The notes under the pieces were generated by a model. The model saw only the letters and a program-made list of their open reading frames with translations. It was not told the DNA's origin and did no database searches. Below are positions 19,157-28,230 of a stretch of DNA of 64,000 bases, in pieces. Origin of the DNA: Rhodospirillales bacterium (GTDB lineage: Bacteria > Pseudomonadota > Alphaproteobacteria > Rhodospirillales > Casp-alpha2); contig JAEPQO010000003.1 of assembly GCA_017640505.1 (NCBI GenBank), positions 124,001 to 188,000 of the forward strand. The letters are read 5' to 3'. The translations under genes and the position numbers were made by a program. Numbering within the stretch: position 1 is the first letter of the stretch; each line of letters begins with the position of its first letter.

Positions 19157-19521
19157 GCCGTTGCGGGTGGGTGATTGACCTCGATCTTGAGACCGAAGGG
19201 TGCGAGGAAGAACACCTGCCTGTCGCCAGTGTTGGGGATCACGCGCACCTCGTATTCAAGCCCGCGTTCCTTTAGCCGTGCCGTCAGACCGTCGAAATCG
19301 TCACCCCTGAACGCGACGTGGTCGAGCGGTCCGGTGCTGCTGCCTTCGGGCGCCGTCTCCACCAAGTGCACAATGGCAGGGCCGCCGTCATCACCGTAAA
19401 GCCATGCGCCCGGAAACTTGAAGTCGGGCCGGAACCCGACCGTGAGACCAAGGACATCGGTGAAGAACGCCGTCGTTCCCGCCAGGTCTTCGGTCCAGAC
19501 ATTGATGTGGTCGAATTTCAT
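19153..19521 (-). CDS. VOC family (glyoxalase/bleomycin resistance-like) protein
   Basis: The 122-residue protein starts MKFDHINVWTEDLAGTTAFF and shows one vicinal-oxygen-chelate module, with the metal-ligand candidates His5 (FDHINV) and the acidic residue in GLKIEVNHPP. The middle segment GPLDHVAFRGDDFDGLTARL is the second beta-alpha repeat. Such proteins act as dimeric lyases, dioxygenases or binding proteins; the substrate is not predictable. It overlaps the RHH gene by four bases and follows pncA by 10 bp. Confidence 0.82.
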   Translation of the reverse strand: MKFDHINVWTEDLAGTTAFFTDVLGLTVGFRPDFKFPGAWLYGDDGGPAIVHLVETAPEGSSTGPLDHVAFRGDDFDGLTARLKERGLEYEVRVIPNTGDRQVFFLAPFGLKIEVNHPPATA

Positions 19522-19531
19522 CGTTCCATCC

Positions 19532-20152
19532 TTAAAGCCGGTTGCTGGTCGTCAGGGTGACGCCCAGGTCACGCATGTGGGCAAGGGCCTTTTCGAGCGA
19601 GCCGTCGAGGTCGATGCCGCGGCACCCGTCCTCGGCAACCGTCACGGCATAGCCGCGCCGGACCGCGTCCATGGCGGAATAATAAACGCAGTAATCGGTG
19701 GCCAGTCCGACCATGACCAGATTGCGGATGTCCAGATCTCTCAGGTAGCCATCCAGCCCCGTCGGCGTCTCGTGATCGTTTTCGAACATCGCCGAATAGG
19801 AATCGATCTCGCGGCGGAACCCCTTGCGGACGATCATGTGGGCACGGCAGGTATCCAGGTCCTTGTGGAACTCGGCGCCTTTTGACCCCTGCACGCAGTG
19901 GTCCGGCCAAAGCACCTGCGTGCCGTACGTCATCTCGGTGGTCGAAAACGGCGCCTTGCCCTCGTGCTGCGAGGCGAACGACGCATGGTCCGCCGGGTGC
20001 CAGTCCTGCGTCAGGATCGAAAGCGGAAAGCGCGCGATCAGGGCATTGGCGACGGGCACCACCGCGTCACCCTCGGCAACCGCGAGCGCACCGCCCGGGC
20101 AGAAATCGTTCTGCACATCAACGACCAGAAGGGCTGTATCGGTATCATTCAT
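19532..20152 (-). CDS. pncA: Nicotinamidase
   Basis: Starting at the ATG at 20152, the 206-residue protein has the isochorismatase-fold triad of nicotinamidases: Asp12 in LLVVDVQNDFCPGGAL, Lys in MIVRKGF and the nucleophilic Cys in GLATDYCVYYSAMDA. The metal site is visible in TQDWHPADHASFA. The enzyme converts nicotinamide to nicotinate in the NAD salvage pathway. A longer reading with 16 further N-terminal residues lacks support. It is the first gene of a minus-strand run pncA-VOC-RHH. Confidence 0.92.
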   Translation of the reverse strand: MNDTDTALLVVDVQNDFCPGGALAVAEGDAVVPVANALIARFPLSILTQDWHPADHASFASQHEGKAPFSTTEMTYGTQVLWPDHCVQGSKGAEFHKDLDTCRAHMIVRKGFRREIDSYSAMFENDHETPTGLDGYLRDLDIRNLVMVGLATDYCVYYSAMDAVRRGYAVTVAEDGCRGIDLDGSLEKALAHMRDLGVTLTTSNRL

Positions 20153-20199
20153 ACAGGGAATGTACGGAATTTGAGGCTCTTCGTCATCCCGGGGGTGCA

Positions 20200-20307
20200 C
20201 CCCTCATCCTGTCCTTCTCCCGGTGGGAGAAGGGACTCTCGGAAAAATGCCCCTCTCCCGAGGGAGAGGGAGGGGCCCGTTCGCGTAGCGAATGGGAGGG
20301 TGAGGGG
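20200..20307. repeat. Composite inverted-repeat element
   Basis: Outer arms CCCCTCATCCT and AGGGTGAGGGG (one mismatch) enclose three further hairpins: 20213-20233, 20251-20270 (perfect 10-bp arms), and a short one around 20278-20292. Such GC-rich mosaic palindromes between genes are REP/BIME-like elements. It lies between pncA and the hydrolase gene and may also stop transcription of the latter. Confidence 0.75.
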
Positions 20308-20308
20308 T

Positions 20309-20923
20309 CTACAATTTCCCCATGAAGGCCGCGATGGCGTCGACGGCGGCGGCGATGTTCTCTGCCTCGGTGTGGCCGGATTTCTTGCGTGGCTTCAGGC
20401 CGTGATCGCCGTCGGGCGACCAGTGCAGCTTGATCTTCTTCGAGAGCGTGTAGCCCGGGACCTCGTCCTTGGTGCCGAAGGGGTCGCGTTCGCCCTGGCA
20501 GATCAGCGTCGGCGTCTTGAGCGAGGCCAGGTGTTCGGTCCGGAGTTTCTCCGGCCGGCCCGGCGGATGGAACGGATAGCCGAGACAGACGAGGCCGCGC
20601 ACGCCCGCATCGTCGGCGACCATGCTGGCGATGCGCCCGCCCATGGACTTGCCGCCGATCACCAGTTTATCGGCGCCCAGATCGTCGATCACGCCCGCCC
20701 ACGTTTCCTCGAGCACCCGCGCCGGATTGGGCGGGCGTTTCTTGCCGGTCTCGCGGCGCTCGGCCATGTAGGGGAATTCGAAGCGCACCACGCGAAAGCC
20801 TTTCTCGGCGACGGCTTGGGCAAGCATGTTCATCCAGTCACTGTCCATCGGCGCGCCCGCGCCGTGCGCAAGGGCGAGCGTCAGCGGGGCTTTCTTAGGG
20901 CCGTCGGTGATGTAATCGGGCAT
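20309..20923 (-). CDS. Alpha/beta-hydrolase (KANL3/Tex30-like)
   Basis: The 204-residue protein has the alpha/beta-hydrolase fold with the nucleophile elbow GGKSMGGRIASM, the acid in CQGERDPFGTKDEV and the catalytic His in SPDGDHGLKPRKK. N-terminal LALAHGAGAPMDSDWMN fits the KANL3/Tex30-like hydrolase family (Abhydrolase_11). It is cytoplasmic, with unknown substrate. The gene follows the SDR gene by two bases and is likely in the same transcript as the SDR and aldolase genes. Confidence 0.85.
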   Translation of the reverse strand: MPDYITDGPKKAPLTLALAHGAGAPMDSDWMNMLAQAVAEKGFRVVRFEFPYMAERRETGKKRPPNPARVLEETWAGVIDDLGADKLVIGGKSMGGRIASMVADDAGVRGLVCLGYPFHPPGRPEKLRTEHLASLKTPTLICQGERDPFGTKDEVPGYTLSKKIKLHWSPDGDHGLKPRKKSGHTEAENIAAAVDAIAAFMGKL

Positions 20924-20925
20924 GG

Positions 20926-21663
20926 TTACAGCCGCCCGCCGCCGACGCGGATGTTGGCACCGGCGATATAGCCGGCCTTGCCGGACAGCAGGAACCAGAT
21001 CGCTTCGGCGATTTCCTCCGGCTCGGCGACGCGGCCCATGGGGATTTTCTCCGCCTGCGCCTTGATGCGGTCGGCGCCCGGCATGTCGGTCTTGGTCATG
21101 CCCGGTGCGACGGTGTTGACGCGGATGCCCTCGGCGGCGACTTCCTGCGAAAGACCGATGGTGAACGAGTTGAGCGCGCCCTTGGAGGTCGCATACAGCA
21201 CGCCGATCCCCGGGTTGCCGAGGTTGGCGGACCCGCTCGAAACGTTGACGATGGCGCCACCCTGGCCGCCGTGCTTGGTCGACATGCGCTTGATGGCTTC
21301 GCGGGCACAGATCATGCAGCCCGTCACGTTGACCGCCAGAAGATGCGTGATTTCTTCCGGCGTCAGCTCCTCCACTCTTTTTCTGTTGCCGTTGATGCCG
21401 GCATTGTTGACGAGCCCGGTGACGGGGCCGAGGTCCCTGTCGACCTGCTCGAACATGGCGACGACCTCGGCCTCGTTCGAGGTGTCGGCCTTGACCGCGA
21501 TGGCCTTGCCGCCCGCGTCGGTGATGTCGGCCACCACCTTGTCGGCGGCTTCCTTGTCGTTGACGTAATTGACGCAGACAGCGTGGCCGTGGCCGGCGAC
21601 GAGCTTCGCGGTGGCGGCGCCGATGCCGCGCGATCCGCCGGTGACGATGGTGACGCCTGTCAT
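20926..21663 (-). CDS. SDR family oxidoreductase
   Basis: This 245-residue short-chain dehydrogenase starts at 21663 behind a GGGGGGAAGAAC ribosome-binding site. It shows the cofactor loop TGGSRGIG (residues 8-15), the NNAG motif in VNNAGIN, the catalytic Ser in VNVSSGSAN and the YxxxK motif in YATSKGAL. The C-terminus YIAGANIRVGGGRL is typical. An R residue in the loop suggests NADP preference. Substrate is unknown. A longer reading starting at 21765 is not supported. Confidence 0.9.
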   Translation of the reverse strand: MTGVTIVTGGSRGIGAATAKLVAGHGHAVCVNYVNDKEAADKVVADITDAGGKAIAVKADTSNEAEVVAMFEQVDRDLGPVTGLVNNAGINGNRKRVEELTPEEITHLLAVNVTGCMICAREAIKRMSTKHGGQGGAIVNVSSGSANLGNPGIGVLYATSKGALNSFTIGLSQEVAAEGIRVNTVAPGMTKTDMPGADRIKAQAEKIPMGRVAEPEEIAEAIWFLLSGKAGYIAGANIRVGGGRL

Positions 21664-21691
21664 GTTCTTCCCCCCGGTTGTTGGTTGATTG

Positions 21692-22471
21692 TCAGGCCGC
21701 GTAGTCGGGTTCGTCGCGGTCCAGGATACGTTTGATGCTTTCGAGATGCAGCCCGGCGCTGTCACGGTTGCCGAGCGTCATCTGGTGCGCCGTCTTGGCG
21801 GCGATGTCAGCGGACACGGGCTTAAGCGGGCGCCCGGTGCTCATGGCGATGATCTGCGCTTCCGCCGCGCGCTCCAGGTAATAAAGATCGTCCCACGCCT
21901 TGGCGATGCTCTCGCCGGTGACCATCACGCCGTGGTTCTTGAGGAACGCAATTTCCTTGTCGCCCATGGCGTCGGCGATGCGGTCGCCCTCGTCGGTGTC
22001 GAGCGCGAGGCCGTTGTAATCCTCGTCGTTGATGGTGCGGCCATAGAACTTGAGCGCGGATTGACCGGCCCAGACCAGCGGTTCGCCCTCCAGCATCGAA
22101 AGCGCGGTGGCGTAGGGCATGTGCGTGTGGAACGCGGCGCGTGCCGTCGGATGGCGCATGTGCAGGCGCGCATGGATATAGAACGCGGTGTCCTCCGGCG
22201 TGCCGTCACCCTCGATCACATTGCCGTCGAAATCGCAGATCAGCAGCTTCGATGCGGTGATCTCTGAGAACGCATAGCCGTCGGGGTTGACCATGAACAG
22301 GTCGTCGCGCCCCGGCACCATGAACGAGAAATGATTGCAGATACCCTCGTGCAGACCCAATCGCGCCGCCATCCGGAAGCACGCCGCCAGATCGATCCGT
22401 GCCTGACGGATTTCCGGCGTGTCGAGCGTGGAGTTGGAGAGGTGTCCCGGATCGTTGGCGTCAGGCGTCAT
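21692..22471 (-). CDS. Class II aldolase/adducin family protein
   Basis: The 259-residue protein has the class II aldolase fold: GICNHFSFMVPG, the zinc-binding histidines in AAFHTHMPYATALSM, and FLKNHGVMVTGESIAKA with the third His. The family includes fuculose-phosphate aldolases and decarboxylases; nothing here fixes the substrate. The downstream SDR gene is 29 bp away, and the pair could act on the same hydroxy-keto compound. That link is inference. Confidence 0.88.
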   Translation of the reverse strand: MTPDANDPGHLSNSTLDTPEIRQARIDLAACFRMAARLGLHEGICNHFSFMVPGRDDLFMVNPDGYAFSEITASKLLICDFDGNVIEGDGTPEDTAFYIHARLHMRHPTARAAFHTHMPYATALSMLEGEPLVWAGQSALKFYGRTINDEDYNGLALDTDEGDRIADAMGDKEIAFLKNHGVMVTGESIAKAWDDLYYLERAAEAQIIAMSTGRPLKPVSADIAAKTAHQMTLGNRDSAGLHLESIKRILDRDEPDYAA

Positions 22472-22482
22472 CGCGGCTTCCC

Positions 22483-23895
22483 TTAACGGTTATTTCCCTT
22501 GGGCCCGACCATGGTTTCCGGGCGGACCAGGTTGTCGAATGTGGCTTCATCCAGATAGTTGAGGGCGAGGGCGGCCTGTTTCAATGTCGTGCCCTCGGCG
22601 TGCGCCTTCTTGGCGATCTCGGCGGCCTTGTCGTAGCCGATTTCCGGCGTCAGCGCCGTCACCAGCATCAGGGACCGCTCCGTCAGTTCGGTCAGGCGGG
22701 CCTGGTCGGCCTCAATGCCGTCGACGCAGCGCACCCGGAAGCTCTGCACTGCATCGGCCAATAGCCGGATGGAGCGCAGCAGTGCCGCCACGATCACCGG
22801 TTTGAACACGTTGAGTTCCAGGTGCCCGTGCGACGCCGCGACGGACACGGTCGTGGCGTTGCCCATGACCTGCGCACAGACCTGCGTCAGGGCCTCGGCC
22901 TGCGTCGGATTGACCTTGCCCGGCATGATCGACGAGCCGGGCTCGTTCGCGGGCAGGATCAGTTCGCCCAGGCCCGAGCGCGGACCGGACCCCAGCAGCC
23001 GGATGTCGTTGGCGATTTTCATCATGCTGGCGGCGATGGTGTTCAGCTTGCCGGCCAGGTTCACCAGCGCATCCTCGGACGCCAGCGCATAGAACTTGTT
23101 GGGACAGGTCCGGAACGGCAGGCCGGTGATCGACGCCGCCTCCTCGGCGAACAGTGTGTCGAAGCCGTCGGGCGCGTTGAGCCCGGTGCCGACGGCGGTG
23201 CCGCCCTGCGCCAGTTCGTAGATCTGATTGAGGGATTTCTTCAGCCGTTCGATGTTTTCGGCGACCATGTGCGCGTAGCCGGAAAACTCCTGGCCCAGCG
23301 TCATCGGTGTTGCGTCCTGCAGGTGCGTGCGGCCGATCTTGACCAGATCGGCGAAGGCATCCGATTTCGCGCGCAGGCTCTTTTCGAGGCTGTCCAGCGA
23401 CGGCATCAGGCGCTCGGTCGTTTCCAGCGCGATGGCGATGTGCATGGCGGTCGGAAAGCTGTCGTTCGATGACTGCGACGCGTTGACGTGATCGTTCGGA
23501 TGCACCGGCGACTTGGAGCCCATCTCGCCGCCCATGATCTCGATGGCGCGGTTGGAGATGACCTCGTTCAGGTTCATGTTGGTCTGCGTGCCCGACCCGG
23601 TCTGCCAGATGACCAGCGGGAAATGCTCGTCGAGCTTGCCGTCGGAAACTTCGGACGCCGCCTGACTGATCGCCGCGCCGATCTTTTCATCCAGCACGCC
23701 CAAGGCCATGTTGGCCCTGGCGGCCGCTTCCTTCTGGATCGCAAAGGCGTGGATCAGTTCGATCGGCATGCGCTCGCGGGCGTCGCCGATCGGGAAGTTG
23801 CGCTTCGACCGCTCGGTCTGCGCGCCCCAGTATTTGTCGGCCGGGACCTCGATCTCGCCGATGCTATCTGTTTCGGTGCGGACGTCGTCTGCCAT
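22483..23895 (-). CDS. fumC: Fumarate hydratase class II
   Basis: From the ATG at 23895 the protein has 470 residues, the usual size for FumC. It begins [24 protein letters not shown] and has the fumarase/aspartase signature [16 protein letters not shown], plus the substrate-site [14 protein letters not shown] and [16 protein letters not shown]. The enzyme is an Fe-S-free, oxygen-stable hydratase of the TCA cycle. A class I enzyme is encoded about 5 kb away, and a short relic resembling this gene's 5' end lies at 28018-28074. Confidence 0.95.
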   Translation of the reverse strand: MADDVRTETDSIGEIEVPADKYWGAQTERSKRNFPIGDARERMPIELIHAFAIQKEAAARANMALGVLDEKIGAAISQAASEVSDGKLDEHFPLVIWQTGSGTQTNMNLNEVISNRAIEIMGGEMGSKSPVHPNDHVNASQSSNDSFPTAMHIAIALETTERLMPSLDSLEKSLRAKSDAFADLVKIGRTHLQDATPMTLGQEFSGYAHMVAENIERLKKSLNQIYELAQGGTAVGTGLNAPDGFDTLFAEEAASITGLPFRTCPNKFYALASEDALVNLAGKLNTIAASMMKIANDIRLLGSGPRSGLGELILPANEPGSSIMPGKVNPTQAEALTQVCAQVMGNATTVSVAASHGHLELNVFKPVIVAALLRSIRLLADAVQSFRVRCVDGIEADQARLTELTERSLMLVTALTPEIGYDKAAEIAKKAHAEGTTLKQAALALNYLDEATFDNLVRPETMVGPKGNNR

Positions 23896-24019
23896 CGCGG
23901 TTTCTGTCCTTTCGCTGTCGATACTCAATATGCCGAATATCCACGTTGTGGCCGGACGAAACAAGATGTGCTCGCGCCATCGTCGCAGCGGACGGCGCGC
24001 GATGATGGGGCGGGTTCAG

Positions 24020-25287
24020 CTAGCTGCCGCTTGGCTTGATCTGCAGTGTGGGAAGCTCCGGAAGATCACCCTTCGTATCCTTGATGCCGAAATTCACCGT
24101 CAGCGTATTGGCTTTTGCTGCGCCGCTGTCCGGTTGGCGCAATGCGCGATAATCGACTTCGCCCGTTTTGAATTTCAAATTCACCGAGTGCGTGCCGGAC
24201 GCCGGATCGAACGCATTGTCGTGCGGTGCCTCGAGGGTGATCGTGCCGTCGGTAAACTTCGGTTGGCCCGAAACATCGGCAAAAGCCGCGGTGAAATTGA
24301 GTGTGCGCCGAAGCCCCGGGAAGGCGATGTCGGCGTTCGGCGGGAACTTCATCGTCAACTTTGTGCCGCTCGTGGCGATTTCCGCAACTTTCCCGTCCGT
24401 GGGCGACGCCCACGTCACTTTGGCGTCATCTTTCCCATTGTAGTAAATGACGTTGCCGGGAATCTCGACCGGGAAATATTGCGTCGGGTCGTCTTTTCGG
24501 AACACCCGCAATTGTAACTCGAGACGGCGCCCGGAGCGGAGATTGGCCAAGGACGTCGCGTCGCTGGCTTTCGTCACTTCGATATCGCTCTCGTAGACCG
24601 GGCTTCCGGGAATCACATCGGTTGTGGGCGGAGCGCCGGCGACGATCCACGGCAGATCGTTGACGTCCAGCAGCCGGACGGCCAGGCGCATCTTTCGCCC
24701 TTTGGGCAATGCGCCTTTCGCGACCAGGAACTTGAGCCCGGACAGGGTTGCCTTGCTGGCATCGCTGCTCCCGATGTGATGATTGCTTCCGAGAATGAGC
24801 GACGGCACCTTGAAATCCGGGTCGACCGTCGGGACCGGGTTCGTCACGGTGCCCGCCGGGACCTGCGGCGTCGCTTCCTTGCAGGACGCGAGCGCGATGG
24901 CCACGCTTGAAATATCGTCACCATCGGTTGCCGTCAGGACGGCGCTCGACTGCTTGCCGAGGCTGTTGATCGCGTTCTTCGAGAAGGTGACACTATATAC
25001 TCCACCCTTCTGACCGCCGCCGGAACTGGAAGCGTCAGTAGCCTCAAAGCCGTTCAGGAAGAACTTGGCCGGTCGCGCTTTGCGCGGTCGGGTTTTGACG
25101 ACGAAGGTGGCCGGTGCATCGCATGTGACGAGTCGCGTCGGGCTGACCTGGAAGATCGCAAAATCGTTGTCGAAGTTCTTGAATGCGGCAGCGCGCGGCG
25201 ACTGGCAGATGCCGCTTGGGCTGCGTGATCCATCGAGGCCGATGGTTTCGGTAACCTGACCGTCGCGGGTCCAGATGGTGAGGGCAA
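24020..25287 (-). pseudogene. C-terminal part of frameshifted giant lipoprotein
   Basis: About 422 codons in a different frame from the upstream ORF continue its coherent sequence: (V)ALTIWTRDGQVTETIGLDGS and on to the end ELPTLQIKPSGS. Content is beta-strand rich, with segments such as GNVIYYNGKDDAKVTWASP and RRTLNFTAAFADVSGQPKF. There is no start codon with a ribosome-binding site where the frame begins; the codons before 25288 in this frame are shadow sequence. It therefore belongs to the upstream gene and is reached only if one base is restored at 25288-25290. The family is not recognised. Confidence 0.65.
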
Positions 25288-27825
25288 CCCTTGGGTCATG
25301 CCGCCGAACAGCACGGCCGAATTGGTCGATTCGAACAGCTTGTCCAGGTTGAACGTCACCGCGACGCCTTCCATGTCCGGCAGCACGCGGATGTCTTCGG
25401 CGGGGACGCCAGCCAGATAGGCTTCCGTCGAACGCCAGATATTGGCGCCTTCGATGACGACGGTGACCTTCGGCAGGCAGGCATTGATGTAATACGGCTC
25501 GAAATGCCGAATTTGCGTCAGCTTGACGGCGCCGCCGGCGGCCTTGCTCATGACAAGGTCGGTCAGCGCATCCAGATTCGGGCGTTTCTGCCACGGCAGA
25601 GGCACTTCGTACCATTCCTGATGGTGGCCCTCTCCGGGCTCCTCGCTGAGCCGAATCGTGCGGCTCGTATTGTGCCAGTTGCCGACCCATGCGGTCTCCT
25701 TGAGGACGCGCATGCGCGGCCACCATGCCGGCGCCGATATATCGACGGCGACCGGGTGGTTTTTGACGACATGTCGCCGCTCCAGCTTGCCGGCACCGGG
25801 ATTCAAAGATGCCGGCGGCGCGAACACCCAGCCTGCCTGTGGCGCTTGATAATCACTCAAATAGACTGGGTCGACCGCTTTTTGCAGCCGCTCCACCGGC
25901 GCACGCCGGTCGACGAAGCCAACAACCAGGTTTAGCCGTTCGAGCGCTTCGGCATTCCCGGCAGCGGTGCGCATAAATGCGGAATTGAACTGACCGGCCA
26001 GGCCCTTCGTCGGAAACGATGCGGCGAGCGACATCGCGAATTCCATCGAATTGGCGTTACGGGTCAACGTCGATACACGCTGCGCGATCTCCTTCGGCCG
26101 CACGTTGTATGTGTACGTTTGGCCGAGAGCGATCCGCTTGTTCGTTCCGTCTTGCCACGCTCCGTTCTCGATCACCGGATCCTCGACTTTGACCAGCGTC
26201 GGCGGGATCGGCGTTTTCGGGTCGTCGCTGCTTGGAGGGGTTATATCGCGGTTGCCAAGCCCGCTCGCGGAATTCTCGCCGTTCGTGATATTTCGCTTAT
26301 GGCCATTGAATTCGGCGCTCAGCAGATTTTTGAATCCGTCCGGCGCATCCGGCCGCTTCAGGTCATCCCCGATCGGGAGGTCCGCGCACGTCTGTAGGTA
26401 ACTGGCGTACCTGCTATCACTCTCTTCGGCGAGAATCTGGATGAGTTGCGATCGTCGCAGAGCGTTGTTCCAAGACGCGTTCGCCGAAGACGGGTGTGCC
26501 GCAATAAGAATGGTCTGTCTCTTCAAATCCGGGTTTTCCGGAATAACGGTGCCTTTCTGCGCCCGCAAGCATTCCGGCCGGCTAAGGAGTTCTTCGACGG
26601 ATATCCTCTCCACTTTAATCAGCCCGGAGCTTTCCAAATTGAAGAAACGCCTATCGAATTGTTTCTCGCGCCCGCCGGGCAGAGGCGGATTCATCCGGTA
26701 AGTCAGATGATTCAACCAAGCGTAATAAAGGTCGTTGATGTCCGCTTGCGTGATCGTCGGTGGCAAGAAAGTAAGACGCCCGACGCCAAGCTTGTCCTTG
26801 TGGCGGCCCGGCATGACGGTCGCCAGATGCTGCAGACGATAGAACGCATTGCCGCCGTGGTCGTGCAGGTCATCCAGGTTCAGCGCCGCCAGTTCCTGGC
26901 GCAGTTCGGCCCGGTAAGCCTGCAGATCGCGGAATTGATCCGTCGGCGATCCCTTGACGCCAGTTTGCGCGACAAGGCGGCCTTGCGCCTTTGCGCGGTC
27001 GACCAACGTGTCGAGCTCCGACTTCGCTTTCGCATAAGCCTTTTCCGCGCGTACGATGATGGCGTCGACGCTGGGCAGGCTCGGGGATCCGGGCGTCGCA
27101 CCGTTATTGTTGTTCTGGGAATTGTCATCGCCGTTTCCGCTGCCGGAAGACGAGGAGTCAACTACCTCGGACTGTTCGACACTTTGGGTCGTGGTGGTCG
27201 TCGTCGTGGTCGTCGTGCTGCCGGTCGCGCCGTCGGGGAGCTGCGGTGCATTGGTCGTCGTCGTCGTCTGCCCGGCGTCGCCCTTGTCACTGTCGTCCCC
27301 GCTGTCGCCCTTGGCCGCCCGGGCGTCTTCGAGCGCTTTCTTTGCGGTCTCCAGCTCCGCCCGCAATTCCGTTTCGCGGATCTGATATTCGAGGTCCGCC
27401 AAACGATCAGCGCGTTTTGCAATCCGGCCTTGCGACGGGTCGAAGGCCGCACGCAGCTGTGTCGCGACGCTGGTGATCGTCACCGTGTCGCGGACCAGAT
27501 CTGGCACGAAGCGGGTACGAAAATCCTCGGCGCCGTCGATCTTGGCGCTTTCGTCCAGGAGGGCCTCGATCAGTTTTGCTTCGCGCAGGCGATCGTTGAC
27601 CAAGGTCTCACGTTTATAAATCTGCGGGTCGCCGATGGTAATGACCGCCGGTTCCTGCGGTCCCGTGTCATTCAGCGCCTGCAATTGCAGGCCGAACGGC
27701 GTGTTGGCAGCGTCGCAGGATGTGAGAAGAAGGAGTGCAGCTGCACTCGTCAGAAGCCGAAACCGTTTTACGGAAAGGCAGTCATTGCCGCCCGTATGGT
27801 TAAAGCGATACCTCGCGCCCATCAT
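25054..27825 (-). CDS. Very large lipoprotein of unknown function, frameshifted near 25288
   Basis: Translation from the ATG at 27825, behind a GGAGAG ribosome-binding site, gives a lipoprotein signal with lipobox LTSC at Cys37. It continues through a charged helical region rich in Glu/Arg (about 50-160), a low-complexity linker with two threonine runs and SSSSGSG/NNNN stretches (about 165-235), another helical block and a long mixed domain. At FGGMTQG (about residue 846) the frame loses sense: the remaining 78 residues are Ser/Arg-rich shadow sequence, while another frame continues sensibly to 24020. One missing base in the CCC run at 25288-25290 would restore a protein of about 1270 residues. 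Outer-membrane anchoring is inferred from the lipobox. Function unknown. Confidence 0.65.
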   Translation of the reverse strand: MMGARYRFNHTGGNDCLSVKRFRLLTSAAALLLLTSCDAANTPFGLQLQALNDTGPQEPAVITIGDPQIYKRETLVNDRLREAKLIEALLDESAKIDGAEDFRTRFVPDLVRDTVTITSVATQLRAAFDPSQGRIAKRADRLADLEYQIRETELRAELETAKKALEDARAAKGDSGDDSDKGDAGQTTTTTNAPQLPDGATGSTTTTTTTTTTQSVEQSEVVDSSSSGSGNGDDNSQNNNNGATPGSPSLPSVDAIIVRAEKAYAKAKSELDTLVDRAKAQGRLVAQTGVKGSPTDQFRDLQAYRAELRQELAALNLDDLHDHGGNAFYRLQHLATVMPGRHKDKLGVGRLTFLPPTITQADINDLYYAWLNHLTYRMNPPLPGGREKQFDRRFFNLESSGLIKVERISVEELLSRPECLRAQKGTVIPENPDLKRQTILIAAHPSSANASWNNALRRSQLIQILAEESDSRYASYLQTCADLPIGDDLKRPDAPDGFKNLLSAEFNGHKRNITNGENSASGLGNRDITPPSSDDPKTPIPPTLVKVEDPVIENGAWQDGTNKRIALGQTYTYNVRPKEIAQRVSTLTRNANSMEFAMSLAASFPTKGLAGQFNSAFMRTAAGNAEALERLNLVVGFVDRRAPVERLQKAVDPVYLSDYQAPQAGWVFAPPASLNPGAGKLERRHVVKNHPVAVDISAPAWWPRMRVLKETAWVGNWHNTSRTIRLSEEPGEGHHQEWYEVPLPWQKRPNLDALTDLVMSKAAGGAVKLTQIRHFEPYYINACLPKVTVVIEGANIWRSTEAYLAGVPAEDIRVLPDMEGVAVTFNLDKLFESTNSAVLFGGMTQGLPSPSGPATVRLPKPSASMDHAAQAASASRRALPHSRTSTTILRSSRSARRDSSHAMHRPPSSSKPDRAKRDRPSSS

Positions 27826-28017
27826 TGTCTCTCCAGAACACTTGCATACCTGAATGCGGCGACAATTGCGTTCGTCTGAGGGACACCACAATAAAGCGTC
27901 ATAACGAACGTTTTGCGCTTCTGAAGTGTATATTAGTGCAAAACTATTCGCGTCCGCAACAAGGACTGCGGGCGACGGCTCACGATGACGGCTGCGTTGG
28001 TGTTTCCGAAACCTGCT

Positions 28018-28074
28018 TTAAGCGGGGACCTCGATCTCGCCGATGCTGTCTTTCTCGGTGCGTTTGTCTGACAC
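28018..28074 (-). pseudogene. Relic of a second fumC 5' end
   Basis: Reading from the GTG at 28074, 18 codons give (M)[17 protein letters not shown] followed by TAA. FumC at 23895 reads [20 protein letters not shown], so the match runs over the last eleven residues without a gap, and at the DNA level over about 30 bases with few differences. No homology continues upstream or downstream. It is either a scar of a fumC duplication or of recombination. It is too short to encode an enzyme. Confidence 0.6.
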
Positions 28075-28096
28075 GTCGGCCTCTCAATCCTGCCTT

Positions 28097-28170
28097 GTCA
28101 TCCCCGCGCAGGCGGGGATCCAGAATATCCGCCGAAGCCTGCCCTGGATTCCCACTTTCGCGGGAATGAC
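28097..28170. repeat. REP-like palindromic repeat pair
   Basis: GTCATCCCCGC...GCGGGGATCCAG (28097-28123) faces CTGGATTCCC...GCGGGAATGAC (28144-28170) in inverted orientation. The same sequence pattern recurs at 52886-52912 and 52926-52952. Confidence 0.75.
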
Positions 28171-28184
28171 GATATTCGGTATGG

Positions 28185-28205
28185 GTCCTGAATCAAGTTC
28201 AGGAC
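28185..28205. repeat. 21-bp hairpin repeat, copy 1
   Basis: GTCCTGAA and TTCAGGAC arms enclose TCAAG. The exact reverse complement of all 21 bases occurs at 50624-50644, and a related hairpin at 50685-50705. Confidence 0.7.
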
Positions 28206-28230
28206 GACGATGTTTATCACAATTTCCGGC

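Larger units (their letters stand above)
27826..28230. other. Intergenic region with repeats and fumC relic
   Basis: This 405-bp region contains no intact gene. It holds the fumC-like fragment at 28018-28074, a divergent REP-like pair at 28097-28170 and a 21-bp hairpin at 28185-28205. The 27870-27950 portion is AT-richer and probably carries the lipoprotein promoter. Confidence 0.6.

Noticed and set aside
25054-25287. Last 78 residues of the long lipoprotein frame
   Set aside because: Ser/Arg/His-rich sequence without sense; it arises after the frameshift and is not part of the protein.
27150-27290. Possible CRISPR-like short repeats
   Set aside because: The repetition is a codon microsatellite of a threonine tract without unique spacers.
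26446-27879. 477-residue + strand frame opposite the lipoprotein gene
   Set aside because: The minus strand has a lipobox and coherent domains; the + frame is a shadow with Val/Gly/Arg excess.
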